Assembly (NCBI RefSeq): GCF_009177065.1 | Contig: NZ_WEZF01000009.1 | Span: 1 to 64,000 of the forward strand | Direction of reading: 5' to 3' | Length of the DNA: 64,000 bases | From: Tautonia marina | GTDB lineage: Bacteria; Planctomycetota; Planctomycetia; Isosphaerales; Isosphaeraceae | Shown here: positions 55,301 to 64,000 of the stretch, one piece after another | Numbering within the stretch: position 1 is the stretch's first letter | How the letters are laid out: the number at the start of each line of letters is the position of its first letter | The notes under the pieces: generated by a model | What the model saw: the letters and a program-made list of their open reading frames with translations, nothing else | What the model was told of the DNA's origin: nothing | Database searches by the model: none | Translations under genes and position numbers: made by a program

Positions 55301-58300
55301 CTCCGTAACGAGACTCCCGCTCCGAAGTTCCCGGAGATCAGATTTCGATTGTTGAAGAACGCATCGGAGGCACCGCCGATCGCGTTTTGAGACGCCCCAC
55401 GGAGCGCCACACCATCTCCCTGGTTGCCGAGTTCGGGCAACTCGTCCAGTGCGGTTCGGCCGATCAGATTCCCGAAGACGCTTGTCCTGCTCGCCTGGTC
55501 GATCAGCACGCCACTGCCCCGGTTGGCAACAATCCGGTTGCCCCGGATCAGACTGCCCTCCGACTGCCCGGCCACACTGATTCCGTGGCCCCTGTTCCCC
55601 AGATTCAGCAGCAAGCCCTCAGTGTCCTCGACCACCTGCCCAACTTCATTAAACAATACCTGGACATCAACGCTCTGGGAACGAATGGCGATCCCATCCC
55701 GGCCATGACCCACAACGATGTTCGCCGATCCCGACGCAATTCCTCCGACGATGGCGTTCCTCGTCCCTTCCAGCAGGATGCCGAATCCGCCGTTCCCTTG
55801 TCCCTCACCCGTTTGCGAAGGAACCAGCCCGATCCGGTTACCGAGGATCTGAACCTCCTCGCCGTACTGCACGACGATTCCGCTTCCCAGGTTCTCATGC
55901 ACCACGTTGCGGGTGGAATCGTCGGTCCCTCCCACGATGGACTGAGAAACATGCACGAACAGAATCCCGTGGCTCAGTGATCCCTCAACGGTATTCCCCA
56001 CCACGAGGACATTACTTGCCTCCCCGTCGTTGGATTCCGTCGCCTCGCCGGAAATCGCAATCCCGAACCGCTGCACGGGGCTATCGAACCCCGGTTGTCC
56101 CGGCGCGAACTCCTCGAAACCAACAACGCGATTGTCGGCAATGCGCAGTCTCGACGATCCTTCCGCATGGATTCCGTCTCGACGATTGGCTCGAATGAGA
56201 TTGTCGCGGATCTCATGGCCAGACGATTGGCTTAGTTGCACCCCGTCCCGGAGATTGCCAATCGCCTGGTTATTCCTCACCACGACCGACTCGACAGGTT
56301 CCTCAGCGTCGACATCGACGACGGCCACGCCCGAGCCAATATTGCGGAAGAGAATGTTGTTCTGAATCAAACTCCCCGTTGCACCCGGCCCTTCAACTCT
56401 GATCCCGTCACCAAAATTGTAAGCCACTGTGTTGGCCGAACCGCCAACCGTGTTGGACGGCGCATTTTGGATCAGCACTCCCGACCTGAGATTCGGGAGG
56501 ATCAGCACTCCGTTCCCATCGGTCCCGATCCAGTTCCCCACGAGCAGATTGCCCGAGGACAGTGCTCCCAGAATCTCGACGCCTTGCGCTCGATTCCCGG
56601 AGATCACGTTCGACTCCAGACGGTTCCCTTGCCCGGAGTCGATCACCACCCCCGATCCTTCGTTCCCTCGCACGGAGGTTCCCGAGGCACTCGTGCCGAT
56701 CCGGTTGTCGCGAAGGGAATTGTTCGAAGAGGTTTCGATTCGAACTCCAACACCCTCATTCCCAGAGATCGTGTTCTCGACCAGTTCAATTGCTTGGGCA
56801 TTCTGCAACCAAACGCCATCGCCTAGATACGAGGACCCATCATGGAGGCGCTGGTCCACAATCGTATTTCGAGACACATACGCGTTGGATGCCTCGAAAA
56901 TCGCAACCCCCACGCCATTGTCGAAGACAAAATTGTCCTCGATCACCCCCTCTGCATTCGAGCGGATCGCGATTCCCGCCCCCGAATTGCCAGCCACCTC
57001 GTTCCCGATGACCGGATTGTCGATCGCGCCGGGACCTTCGATCACGATCCCGTCACCCGCTCCGGAACGCACCAGGTTCCCTGAGGTCGGAGAGCCACCG
57101 ATCTCATTCCCCGTGGCTCCCTCCGCCACTCGGATGCCGGCTCCGCCGCTCCGGTCGATCGTATTTCCGCGCACGAAGTTCCCGGAGGTGTCGGTCCCGG
57201 ACACCCATACGCCGATCCCAACATTGTCAGAGATGACGTTCCCCCCCTCAACTCGATTCGCGGAGGCTCCGTCAGTAATCACCACACCATCAAAATTCTC
57301 GGTGATCAGGTTATTCAGAACAGCATTCCCGATTGTTCCAAAATCGGAAATCGCCACCCCGCGATCCCAATTTTCCTGAATGGTATTCCCGCTTCCGATC
57401 GTGTTGAATGACGCCCCGTCGTGAATCCGAACACCATCACCGAAATTACCTGCGATGAATGTCTCGGACACCAAATTGGAATTCGTCCCGACACCGCTGA
57501 TCAGGACACCAATCCCATTTCCGAGGATCTCCGTATTCGCACCAACCGTATTCTCCGTCGCTCCCTCATCGATTCGGACCCCAGCTCCGAGTGCCCCGTA
57601 GATCAATGTCTCGGTCACAAGATTGCCGATCGTGCCAATGCCACTGATCCAGATGCCCAAATCGCTCGCCGCAATCGTGTTGTCGAGGTCCACGCGATTG
57701 TTCGATGCGCCGGCCGCAATCAAGACTCCGGCCGCTCCGTTACCAGGATCAACCTCCCCGCTGAGATCGGTGCCGATCCCGTTACCGATCAAGAGATTTT
57801 CCGTAGCCCCTGTCCCCCGAATTTCCACCCCAACGGCGAGGTTTCCCGAAATCAGATTCCCCAGGATTGGACCAAGACCGCCCACCAGCGCCGTGGTCGC
57901 ATCGAGGAGACGGAGTCCGACCCCGTTGCCTGCGGAAATCCCCTCCACGTCAAGCCCCAGATAATTCCCCGCGATTGATACATCACTTGCGCCGTTGACG
58001 AGGATTCCCACGTCCGTGAATCGAATCACGGACAGCCCAAGGATCGACGAGGCAGCAGCCGTCGAAGCCACTTCGAGTCCCACCTCGACCTCGTTCCCAC
58101 CATCAAGTTCGACAACCGGCCGCCCATCCCACCCTGGGGCTGACCATCCGTCGATCGTCACAGTGTCAGTAATGATTGGCAGGGGGGTCAGAAGCGAAAT
58201 CGTGCCATTGACCGCGAATGTAATTTCGTCAGGTCCCGGAGTTGCGTTTGCATTCAAGATCACCTGTCGCAATGACCCAAATCCAGAGTCATTCGTGGTG

Positions 58301-59352
58301 GTGACAACGAACCCCTGAAGCTGAACCGCGTTGGAAAATTCCGAGGTTTCCCGTCCCGGCCCGTCCACTCGAGACGCGGTCGCCGTGATGGCAGTCCCAA
58401 CGAGAGTCGAGAGATCCGCATTCACGAGCGTCCCAAACGTGACTTCTCCCACCCCATTCGTGGTCACGTTGAATTCGCCGAGAAATTGTCTTCCTTCCGC
58501 ATCAACCGCATCACCATCACTTGCGAAGACCTGAACAAGAAACACCGTATTTGAGGCTGCCCCGCTGAGGGTCCCATTCACACGGATCGTGGTCTGATCG
58601 ATGGAATCAACCGAGGTCAAACTCGGCGCCGGTTGATCGTTATTTCCACCGTTGACCAGTTCGATTCCCAGACCTGCGTTCTGAAAAATCGAATTGGCCA
58701 GAATCGCCACCCCGGTTGCTTCGGAAACTCGAACCCCCACTCCATTCCAGGCAATGACGTTCGCATCGGCCGCGACCGTCCCGCCCAGTGTATTGTTCGA
58801 GGCCGCCACTCCCTCGAACACCACCCCGCCACCCTGGTTCCCCAGATCCTGTTCGCCTGTGGAATCGGTTCCCAAACGATTGTTCACGATCACGTTATCC
58901 GAGGATTCGACCAGGATCCCAGCCCCCGAGAACCGGCGGAGGTCCAGCCCCCGAATCACGCTCGCGTTGGAACCGGCGGCCAGGTGCAGACCGTTGACTC
59001 CGGGGCCGGCGTTGATTCCGTCAATCACCACCACCGGAGCGTCCACATACCCTGGAGCTGTTGTCGCATCGACAATCAACTCTCCATCGATCGAAGGAAG
59101 CGCCGAGGCCAGTTCAATCGTTCCTGAGACGTCAAACTCGATCTCATCGATCGGATCAAGACTTGTATTTGCGTCAAGAATTGCCTGACGGAACGATCCC
59201 GGACCATCATCGGCCGTATTGAGGACTGTGAATGTGGCCAGCAACTGCCTCGGTTCCATCACCTCCACGACGAGTTGTCGTCGTCCAATCAGCGATCGGC
59301 GTGATTCACGATGTCTGATTGCTCGGAACGAGGTTCGGGTAGATCGAGACAT
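52357..59352 (-). CDS. Giant right-handed beta-helix surface protein
   Basis: The 2331-residue product starts with a basic, arginine-rich leader, then VVEVMEPRQLLATFTVLNT, the EPRxLL-type N-terminal motif of large planctomycete surface proteins. TADDGPGSFRQAILDANTS follows, as in beta-helix families. The body consists of hundreds of short repeats with NxIGT, GNxIxGN and GVxVxN patterns (for example DNLIRANRRDGIHAEGSS), the signature of parallel beta-helix (pectate-lyase-like, NosD-like) folds. No catalytic site is evident. It probably acts as an exported fibrous or adhesive protein. It ends in a short Pro/Arg-rich tail (GRRNRPGQPIPQPVPGG). ATG 59352 is preferred to TTG 59379. Confidence 0.88.
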   Translation of the reverse strand: MSRSTRTSFRAIRHRESRRSLIGRRQLVVEVMEPRQLLATFTVLNTADDGPGSFRQAILDANTSLDPIDEIEFDVSGTIELASALPSIDGELIVDATTAPGYVDAPVVVIDGINAGPGVNGLHLAAGSNASVIRGLDLRRFSGAGILVESSDNVIVNNRLGTDSTGEQDLGNQGGGVVFEGVAASNNTLGGTVAADANVIAWNGVGVRVSEATGVAILANSIFQNAGLGIELVNGGNNDQPAPSLTSVDSIDQTTIRVNGTLSGAASNTVFLVQVFASDGDAVDAEGRQFLGEFNVTTNGVGEVTFGTLVNADLSTLVGTAITATASRVDGPGRETSEFSNAVQLQGFVVTTTNDSGFGSLRQVILNANATPGPDEITFAVNGTISLLTPLPIITDTVTIDGWSAPGWDGRPVVELDGGNEVEVGLEVASTAAASSILGLSVIRFTDVGILVNGASDVSIAGNYLGLDVEGISAGNGVGLRLLDATTALVGGLGPILGNLISGNLAVGVEIRGTGATENLLIGNGIGTDLSGEVDPGNGAAGVLIAAGASNNRVDLDNTIAASDLGIWISGIGTIGNLVTETLIYGALGAGVRIDEGATENTVGANTEILGNGIGVLISGVGTNSNLVSETFIAGNFGDGVRIHDGASFNTIGSGNTIQENWDRGVAISDFGTIGNAVLNNLITENFDGVVITDGASANRVEGGNVISDNVGIGVWVSGTDTSGNFVRGNTIDRSGGAGIRVAEGATGNEIGGSPTSGNLVRSGAGDGIVIEGPGAIDNPVIGNEVAGNSGAGIAIRSNAEGVIEDNFVFDNGVGVAIFEASNAYVSRNTIVDQRLHDGSSYLGDGVWLQNAQAIELVENTISGNEGVGVRIETSSNNSLRDNRIGTSASGTSVRGNEGSGVVIDSGQGNRLESNVISGNRAQGVEILGALSSGNLLVGNWIGTDGNGVLILPNLRSGVLIQNAPSNTVGGSANTVAYNFGDGIRVEGPGATGSLIQNNILFRNIGSGVAVVDVDAEEPVESVVVRNNQAIGNLRDGVQLSQSSGHEIRDNLIRANRRDGIHAEGSSRLRIADNRVVGFEEFAPGQPGFDSPVQRFGIAISGEATESNDGEASNVLVVGNTVEGSLSHGILFVHVSQSIVGGTDDSTRNVVHENLGSGIVVQYGEEVQILGNRIGLVPSQTGEGQGNGGFGILLEGTRNAIVGGIASGSANIVVGHGRDGIAIRSQSVDVQVLFNEVGQVVEDTEGLLLNLGNRGHGISVAGQSEGSLIRGNRIVANRGSGVLIDQASRTSVFGNLIGRTALDELPELGNQGDGVALRGASQNAIGGASDAFFNNRNLISGNFGAGVSLRSGSSNNLVLNNAIGTDVSGSRGIGNAGAGVLVEGSPGNQIGTPGLGNVISANGGAGVQVLNVQPNRGTQGVVIQANLIGTDGAGNAPLGNVGTGIFVLDSSGTQIGGASRSAGNVIGANGGSGIEVFDRPENELPAWENVILSNRIGIGNDGTTILGNRSNGIALNRASGSVVGQAEAGNLIAGSGDFGVLVGGGTENTIQGNLVGTLDELQGQAANTLGGITLFQSSGSLVGGLDDGERNLVVGNGSHGIFVIGSGPRADDSVRVYGNLVARNADDGIRYVEAAIPGGSRVGLASNEVLNNRGSGIVLSNLTSPEGDPEAGLRILHNRSIGNDGNGVEVTNSPRIRLVDNEVEQNGDSGILVVGSADVELRWNRIQRSRAFGVLTLNAPGIQVIDSRVSENAESGILLNRSSNAVVQGNLIVRNGLPTRADGIRVVESSGGRLGGSSPGQGNTIIGQSAGAGIRVVNADQEVGSSETLIQGNRIGYLGLMPNEANRTGIVLENASRVVVGGTVGAGGNTISGNTTSGIEVLQTLGNLSPSGVRITGNYLGTNLTGTALPSFNGVNLVQQDGVVLTNAVGVTVGGADYAERNVISGNTRTGVRINGAQTRELLVVGNVIGGADNPTLTAISQIQTEIDAPPATQIRPLVGVDGQPIDPVAFTSITLINGRFIFAPDQPEVQDVGVLIDRTTGNRVFGNAVAYNGVGVQLEETPSAESLLSPSPYVPNRLQGNVVFRNINGVYLANAAGNEIGASPAPVGQRGPGNRIERNISTGVTVFGGRSIGNFVTGNQIRAIPPEDFRPENPNLPRDIGSGIFIDSVVITVSPTELVQEQEALTNLLQGGPGTPGRQFIQRNYIGLGPTATSGLGNLIVGTVFAPVPGQGQPRTTVAGVYLFGGSVGNVIEANRITDPRYGVLLLDSPRNLDQVARQGPNANIIQAREGDVVVLQQRTVTNPGRRNRPGQPIPQPVPGGPLALASDRR

Positions 59353-60235
59353 CGGTTCACGTCTCCGGTTGCATTGCAAGAATAAACGTCAACCACTCGC
59401 GACATCAGCCCCGAGCACCATGATTCAACTACGCATCAACCAAAACGAACACAATTGATCGATCATTCTCGATCACCACAATCCTACAACCACCAACCGC
59501 GAATACCACAACCAAGAAGATCCAGGACACCCGAAGGCGGCGACGGGCATTGCCACACCAACCTCACGAGTCTTCGATACCCCAAAGAAGCACCTGTCTC
59601 CCTCTGTGAGTGATCCTTCGATGAGAGAGGTCTGGGATGACACTCGGCACCTGTCGACACACTCGTTCCGAATCGTGTCGCGACGAGCGCAGGAGATCAC
59701 CGAGAGATCAAACCGTCGAGAAAAAGACGGGATCCTGGAAAGACCGGGAAACAGGAGCGTTTGGGAGAAATTTTCGCTTTAGTCTAGCAGCAGTGTACGC
59801 GATGTCAAATCGTCTTGATGACTTGCCCGCGCCGTTTCAGACTCGGCAATGACGGCCCACACGTCACAAAAAGCTCCTCGAACTGGACTGAGCTGTGCGG
59901 AGCAATTGCATGGCGACGATCCCCCAGCGGTCAGAACCTCTTCAATCACCGACGGATCGAGTGACTCCTGTCAAAGAGAGGTCATCCTTGCGAGTTCGTC
60001 GAGTGAACCGACGAACTCACATATCTTCGGTCCGGCCCCGGACCTTTCCGAAAAAACACTCCAGGAGGAACACTCCTTCCTCCACCATTGAAGACCGCTC
60101 AAGAAAAGTCCCACATCCTTCAGACAAACTCAGACTCGGAAACAAATCAAATTGTTACAATCCCAAAACGAAGGTCCTCCGCCACACACACAAACCCCGG
60201 TTTCAACCGTTCGATTCCATCAAGCGAGAACCTTA
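59353..60235. other. Long intergenic region upstream of the beta-helix gene
   Basis: About 880 bases lie between the beta-helix gene start and the DUF1501 gene stop, both on the minus strand. Short open frames here have no recognisable content. The stretch is more A/T-rich than its surroundings (for example near 60050 and 60140), as expected of a promoter and 3' region. I could not find a convincing promoter, RNA or repeat. Confidence 0.4.
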
Positions 60236-61744
60236 TTACGCCAGGATGTCCGTGATGATCCTCCCCTCGTCGGTTGGTCCGATCAGGCGATTCTCAAGCC
60301 CCTGATACGGCACACTGAAGCGATACGGATCAAGGCCAAGGAGGTGGAGGATGGTCGCTTGAAGATCCCGAATCGTGACCTGATGCTCAGCCACATGATA
60401 GCCGATCTCATCCGTCGATCCGTAGGCCATTCCTGGCTTGATCCCGCCGCCGGCCAACCACATGGTGAAGGCATCCGGGTGGTGGTCGCGACCGACGAAC
60501 CCAGGCTTCAGCTCGGTATTGACGTTGTTCTGCATCATCGGAGTGCGGCCGAACTCGCCTCCCCAGACCACGAGGGTCTCGTCGAGCAACCCTCGCCGTT
60601 CGAGGTCAATCAGCAAGCCGGAAACCGCCCGATCGATCTGACGGCATTTGATCGGCAATGTCTCGTCGATCGACTCGCCTGGCGATGAGCCGTGATGGTC
60701 CCATCCCCAGTCATACAGTTGAACAAATCGAACACCTCGCTCAACGAGCCGCCGGGCGAGCAGGCAATTGTTGGCGAAGGTCGGGTCATCTCCTTTGTAG
60801 AGCACCCGCGGGTCATCCGCAGACTCGGCCTCGGAAACATAGCCCGGCGACGCACCGTAAAGGTCCAGCACTTCGACCGGCTCCCGAGCAAGGTCCATCG
60901 CCTCAGGAACCGACATCTGCATCCTGTACGCCAATTCGAACTGCGCAATGCGGGTCAACGTCTCGGCATCTCCCACCTGCGCGAGTTGCAGCTCATTCAA
61001 CTCGCGCAGGGCATCAAGCGTCTTACGCCGCAGCGACCGGCTCATTCCGTCTGGGTCGGAGAGGAACAGCACGGGATCCCCATCAGTTCGGCACTGCACC
61101 CCTTGATAGACCGACGGCAGAAAGCCCGAGCCCCACACGCTCTTGCCCGCGTCGGGAACCTTGCCTCCGGAGCAGAGCACAACGAAGCCCGGCAGATCTT
61201 CCGCCTCGCTTCCCAGACCATAAGTCGCCCAGGAGCCCATGCTCGGGTTCCCTGGCCTTGCCTGACCTGTATGCACAAACAACTGCGCAGGGGCATGATT
61301 AAATTCGGTCGTGGACATCGACCGAATCACGCAGGTCTTGTCCACCACCCTTGAGAAATGGGGCAAGAGTTCACTGATCCACTGACCCGACTGCCCATGC
61401 CTCGAATACGTGAACTGCGGCCCGAGCATCTTGGGAGTTCCCTTGATGAACGCGAACCGCTTGCCCTCCAGATACTCCGCCGGGCAGTCCTTCCCGCTGA
61501 ACTTCGTCAATTCGGGCTTGTGCTCGAACAGATCAATCTGTGACGGCGATCCTGCCATATGCAAATAAATGACAGACTTCGCCCTGGGCACATGCATGGG
61601 CGGCTTCGGCGCCATCGGATCGTCGATGCCCGTAGCCGCGCGACCTTGCAACGCGCCCAGGGCAATCGCCCCGAGCCCCAGCCCAATGCCGCCGAAGAAG
61701 TGCCGTCGCGTCTGGGCCAGCGCCCGCTCATGCTGCATGTTCAT
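60236..61744 (-). CDS. DUF1501 family exported protein
   Basis: The 502-residue product has a Tat-type signal (QTRRHFFGGIGLGLGAIALG). The DUF1501 body follows: AKSVIYLHMAGSPSQIDLFE, FSGKDCPAEYLEGKRFAFIK, HGQSGQWISELLPHFSRVVD, VQLYDWGWDHHGSSPGESID, VWGGEFGRTPMMQN and GRDHHPDAFTMWLAGGGIKP. The fold is alkaline-phosphatase/sulfatase-like, with conserved Asp/His residues that could bind metal. The function is unassigned. GAGGA precedes the ATG at 61744. It starts 27 nt after the DUF1549/DUF1553 gene, the usual planctomycete operon pair. Confidence 0.92.
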   Translation of the reverse strand: MNMQHERALAQTRRHFFGGIGLGLGAIALGALQGRAATGIDDPMAPKPPMHVPRAKSVIYLHMAGSPSQIDLFEHKPELTKFSGKDCPAEYLEGKRFAFIKGTPKMLGPQFTYSRHGQSGQWISELLPHFSRVVDKTCVIRSMSTTEFNHAPAQLFVHTGQARPGNPSMGSWATYGLGSEAEDLPGFVVLCSGGKVPDAGKSVWGSGFLPSVYQGVQCRTDGDPVLFLSDPDGMSRSLRRKTLDALRELNELQLAQVGDAETLTRIAQFELAYRMQMSVPEAMDLAREPVEVLDLYGASPGYVSEAESADDPRVLYKGDDPTFANNCLLARRLVERGVRFVQLYDWGWDHHGSSPGESIDETLPIKCRQIDRAVSGLLIDLERRGLLDETLVVWGGEFGRTPMMQNNVNTELKPGFVGRDHHPDAFTMWLAGGGIKPGMAYGSTDEIGYHVAEHQVTIRDLQATILHLLGLDPYRFSVPYQGLENRLIGPTDEGRIITDILA

Positions 61745-61771
61745 CGCGTGCGATCCTCGATGCGGTGCGGG

Positions 61772-64000
61772 TCAGGGCCGGGTCAGCGTCTCATCCAGGT
61801 TCAAGAGCACGTTCCCGACAACGGCCCACGCAGCCAGTTCCATCGGGTCGACTCCCTCGTCACATGCGGGAGCGTTGGCCGACTCCAGGAAGGCATCGGC
61901 GGCTCCTGGCTCGGCACGGAACTCCTCGATCGCCTCATGAAAGAGGCCGTCGAGTCGTTCGACCTCCGTTTCGGTCGCCGGTCGACCCAGTGCGAGTTGA
62001 ACACCCTGAGCCGCGATGGTGCGTGGGTTGGGCCCAGCTTCTGTGGCCATGCGACGACCAAGCGCGGCGGCGGCCTCGACAAATGCCGGATCATTCAAGG
62101 TGACCAGGGCTTGCAGCGGTGTGTTCGTGCGGACTCTTCGGATGGTGCACACCTCCCCTGATCCGGCATCGAAGGTTGTCATCGACGGGTAAGGACTCGT
62201 CCGTCTCAAAAACGTGTACAGGGCCCGCCGATGTCGATCCTCCCCAGTGCTCGTTTCCCACTTCAAGGTGCTGTAGGCCGCCCGCCACAGCCCCGGTGGT
62301 TGCGGCGGCATGACCGATGGCCCACCGACCTTCGTTGAGAGCAACCCGGCCACAGCGAGCGCCTGGTCGCGGATCGTCTCGGCGGGAAGGCGGAACCGAG
62401 GGGACCGACTCAGCAGCTCGTTTCGTGGATCTGCCTCGACCTTCGACGGGTCCTGACGCGACGATTGTCGGTACGTCGAGGAATTCACGAGAAGTCGGCA
62501 GAGGTTTTTGAGTGACCAGCCCAGTTCGTCGCGATACGCGATCGCCAGCCAGTCGAGCAACTCTGGATGCGTCGGCGGTGCCCCTTGAAGCCCGAAGTCC
62601 TCCTCCGTCTCGACCAGCCCCACCCCCATAATCCGCGCCCAGACGCGATTCACAGCAACCCGAGCGGTTAGGGGATTCTCCTCGGAAACCAGCCATCGAG
62701 CCACCGCGAGGCGGTCGGGATTCCTCCCCCGCGGCAGCGAGCCGAAGGCGTCGGGAACCGACGGGGACACTTCCTCTCCTGGCTCCAGAAAGTTGCCTCG
62801 CTGGTGAATCCTTGTCGTCCGTCGACGGTCATCGGGAAGCTCTTGAAGGATCGGAGTCCTTGCAACCGTCTCCTGCAACGTCTTCAGCTCCGCCTCGGTG
62901 TCCTCAATCTGCGCATGGATCGACGCGGTCGGCTCATGATTGCGACGATAGGCCTCGTTGAGCCGTTGTTGATCCTCCGAGGTCCGTTCCTCAATCGGTT
63001 GTGCGGCCAGTTCCTCCAGCGATCGCAACTGAGGTTCAAGTGATTTGGGATCCTCGGTATCGGTGGTTGAGATTCGAAAACACCCGAGTTGCAGCCTTGG
63101 GTAATTCTGCTCGATCGTCACGACCAGCCGTGCCCCTTCCATCTCCAGGGGTTCGGCCAAGGTCAAAAGAATCACATGCGGTTCATCGTTCTTCGGTGCC
63201 CAGGCCCATCCGGTTTCAGGGTTACCATCGACCGCGAAGGCGGCCGAATACCCCTTTTGCTCGAAGTCGGCCCGAGCCTCCGACACCTCCAACACCACCG
63301 GGTCGGCCTCGTCCCCGACCGAGTGCATAGCGAGCCGAAATTCAGAAATCACAGCATTTCGATCATGCGCCGCACGGCCGGGCCCACCCTGAGGCAAACT
63401 CGGGTCCTTGAGGACTTCGAGCCGAACCGCCGTCACTCGCTCAGGAACCACCAGTTCCAGCGTAAGGGTTTCACGATCCTCATGAGGCCCGGAGACAAGC
63501 ACCGACGCATCCTCACGGACTTCAAGTGATGCACGACTCGCGGCCTCAGCCTTCGTGATCGTCGCCCGTCGCCACAGATCGGCCTTCGCAATCGCGGACT
63601 CCCAGGCTCGTTGTCGCTCAGTCTGTTCGGGAGAATCGCGCCAGAAGGCCTCACGAAGCTCGGCCAGACGCGCTTCCAGCGCGGCCGATTGCTCCGACTG
63701 CCAGGGAGTCGGCATTGGCCGGGTCGGGGCATCATCGAAGCGGTCGGCGTCTTCGGTCTGATTGAAGATGGCGTAAAAGGCGTAGTAATCCCGTTGAGAG
63801 ATCGGGTCGAACTTATGGCTATGGCACTTGGCGCAACCCATTGTCAACCCCATCCAGACCTGCATGGTCGTGTCCACGCGATCCTTCACGGCCGCGACGC
63901 GGAATTCCTCGTCGTCGGTCCCTCCCTCGTCGTTGGTCATCGTATTGCGATGAAACGCGGTCGCGAGGATCTGGTCATCGGTCGGATCGGGCAAGAGATC
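61772..64000 (-). CDS. DUF1549/DUF1553 cytochrome-like protein (partial)
   Basis: The frame is open at the right edge, so the N-terminal heme domain and part of DUF1549 are missing. The visible 742 or so residues begin with LPDPTDDQILATAFHRNT-like sequence after DL. The DUF1549 end follows (MGLTMGCAKCHSHKFDPI, with a CxxCH motif). A galactose-binding-like insert has TLELVVPERVTAVRLEVLKD. DUF1553 shows RLAVARWLVSEENPLTARVA, NRVWARIMGVGLVETEEDFG, PTHPELLDWLA, LLVNSSTYRQSS and RRVRTNTPLQALVTLNDPAF. It is encoded upstream of and coupled to the DUF1501 gene. It is probably periplasmic, with an unknown pathway. Confidence 0.9.
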   Translation of the reverse strand, partial: DLLPDPTDDQILATAFHRNTMTNDEGGTDDEEFRVAAVKDRVDTTMQVWMGLTMGCAKCHSHKFDPISQRDYYAFYAIFNQTEDADRFDDAPTRPMPTPWQSEQSAALEARLAELREAFWRDSPEQTERQRAWESAIAKADLWRRATITKAEAASRASLEVREDASVLVSGPHEDRETLTLELVVPERVTAVRLEVLKDPSLPQGGPGRAAHDRNAVISEFRLAMHSVGDEADPVVLEVSEARADFEQKGYSAAFAVDGNPETGWAWAPKNDEPHVILLTLAEPLEMEGARLVVTIEQNYPRLQLGCFRISTTDTEDPKSLEPQLRSLEELAAQPIEERTSEDQQRLNEAYRRNHEPTASIHAQIEDTEAELKTLQETVARTPILQELPDDRRRTTRIHQRGNFLEPGEEVSPSVPDAFGSLPRGRNPDRLAVARWLVSEENPLTARVAVNRVWARIMGVGLVETEEDFGLQGAPPTHPELLDWLAIAYRDELGWSLKNLCRLLVNSSTYRQSSRQDPSKVEADPRNELLSRSPRFRLPAETIRDQALAVAGLLSTKVGGPSVMPPQPPGLWRAAYSTLKWETSTGEDRHRRALYTFLRRTSPYPSMTTFDAGSGEVCTIRRVRTNTPLQALVTLNDPAFVEAAAALGRRMATEAGPNPRTIAAQGVQLALGRPATETEVERLDGLFHEAIEEFRAEPGAADAFLESANAPACDEGVDPMELAAWAVVGNVLLNLDETLTRP

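Noticed and set aside
52357-59352. CRISPR-like or satellite repeats
   Set aside because: The repeated patterns keep one reading frame and are degenerate beta-helix turns in a protein; no identical spaced repeats are present.

Overview
The window is GC-rich chromosomal DNA from a planctomycete, most likely class Planctomycetia near the Isosphaeraceae. The signs are gene families that are hallmarks of this group: DUF1552 and DUF1592-type genes, a DUF1501 gene next to a DUF1549/DUF1553 cytochrome-like gene, a giant beta-helix protein with an N-terminal EPRQLL motif, and serine/threonine kinase, FGE and WD40-caspase architectures. The genus is an inference.

Region 1 (1-3332) is the end of an integrative element or prophage. 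It holds a minus-strand run of small overlapping genes, a Bro-N antirepressor-like gene, and one gene interrupted by an in-frame TGA. It stops at a 3' half of a tRNA-Thr(CGU) gene, which looks like an attachment site. Region 2 (3487-12381) is host chromosome: an exported M19-like dipeptidase homologue with altered metal ligands, an exported HEAT-repeat protein, a DUF1552/DUF1592 pair and a proline-rich lipoprotein.

Region 3 (12570-35382) is a type VI secretion system (T6SS). tssA and tssH (clpV) run leftward. tssB, tssC, hcp, tssE, tssF, tssG, tssK, tssL and a short tssM-like gene run rightward. A two-FHA protein gene lies convergent to the tssM-like gene. It is followed by vgrG, a PAAR gene, an FHA-DUF4123 fusion, a small T6SS-associated protein, a cysteine-rich effector-like protein and a possible immunity gene. 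No TssJ is visible. The TssM-like protein has no periplasmic domain and no Walker A motif, so the membrane complex looks reduced.

Region 4 (35733-50280) carries signalling genes: a large membrane protein with a degenerate caspase-like domain, a kinase-FGE transmembrane protein, an exported caspase/WD40/caspase protein (first caspase fold dead, second intact), and a convergent exported WD40/PDZ/pseudocaspase protein. Together with the FHA proteins this suggests phosphorylation-dependent control of the T6SS plus a caspase-WD40 module of unknown role. That is the best candidate here for an undescribed system.

Region 5 (50625-64000) encodes a predicted outer-membrane barrel protein, a 2331-residue parallel beta-helix surface protein, and a DUF1501 plus DUF1549/DUF1553 pair whose upstream gene runs off the right edge.
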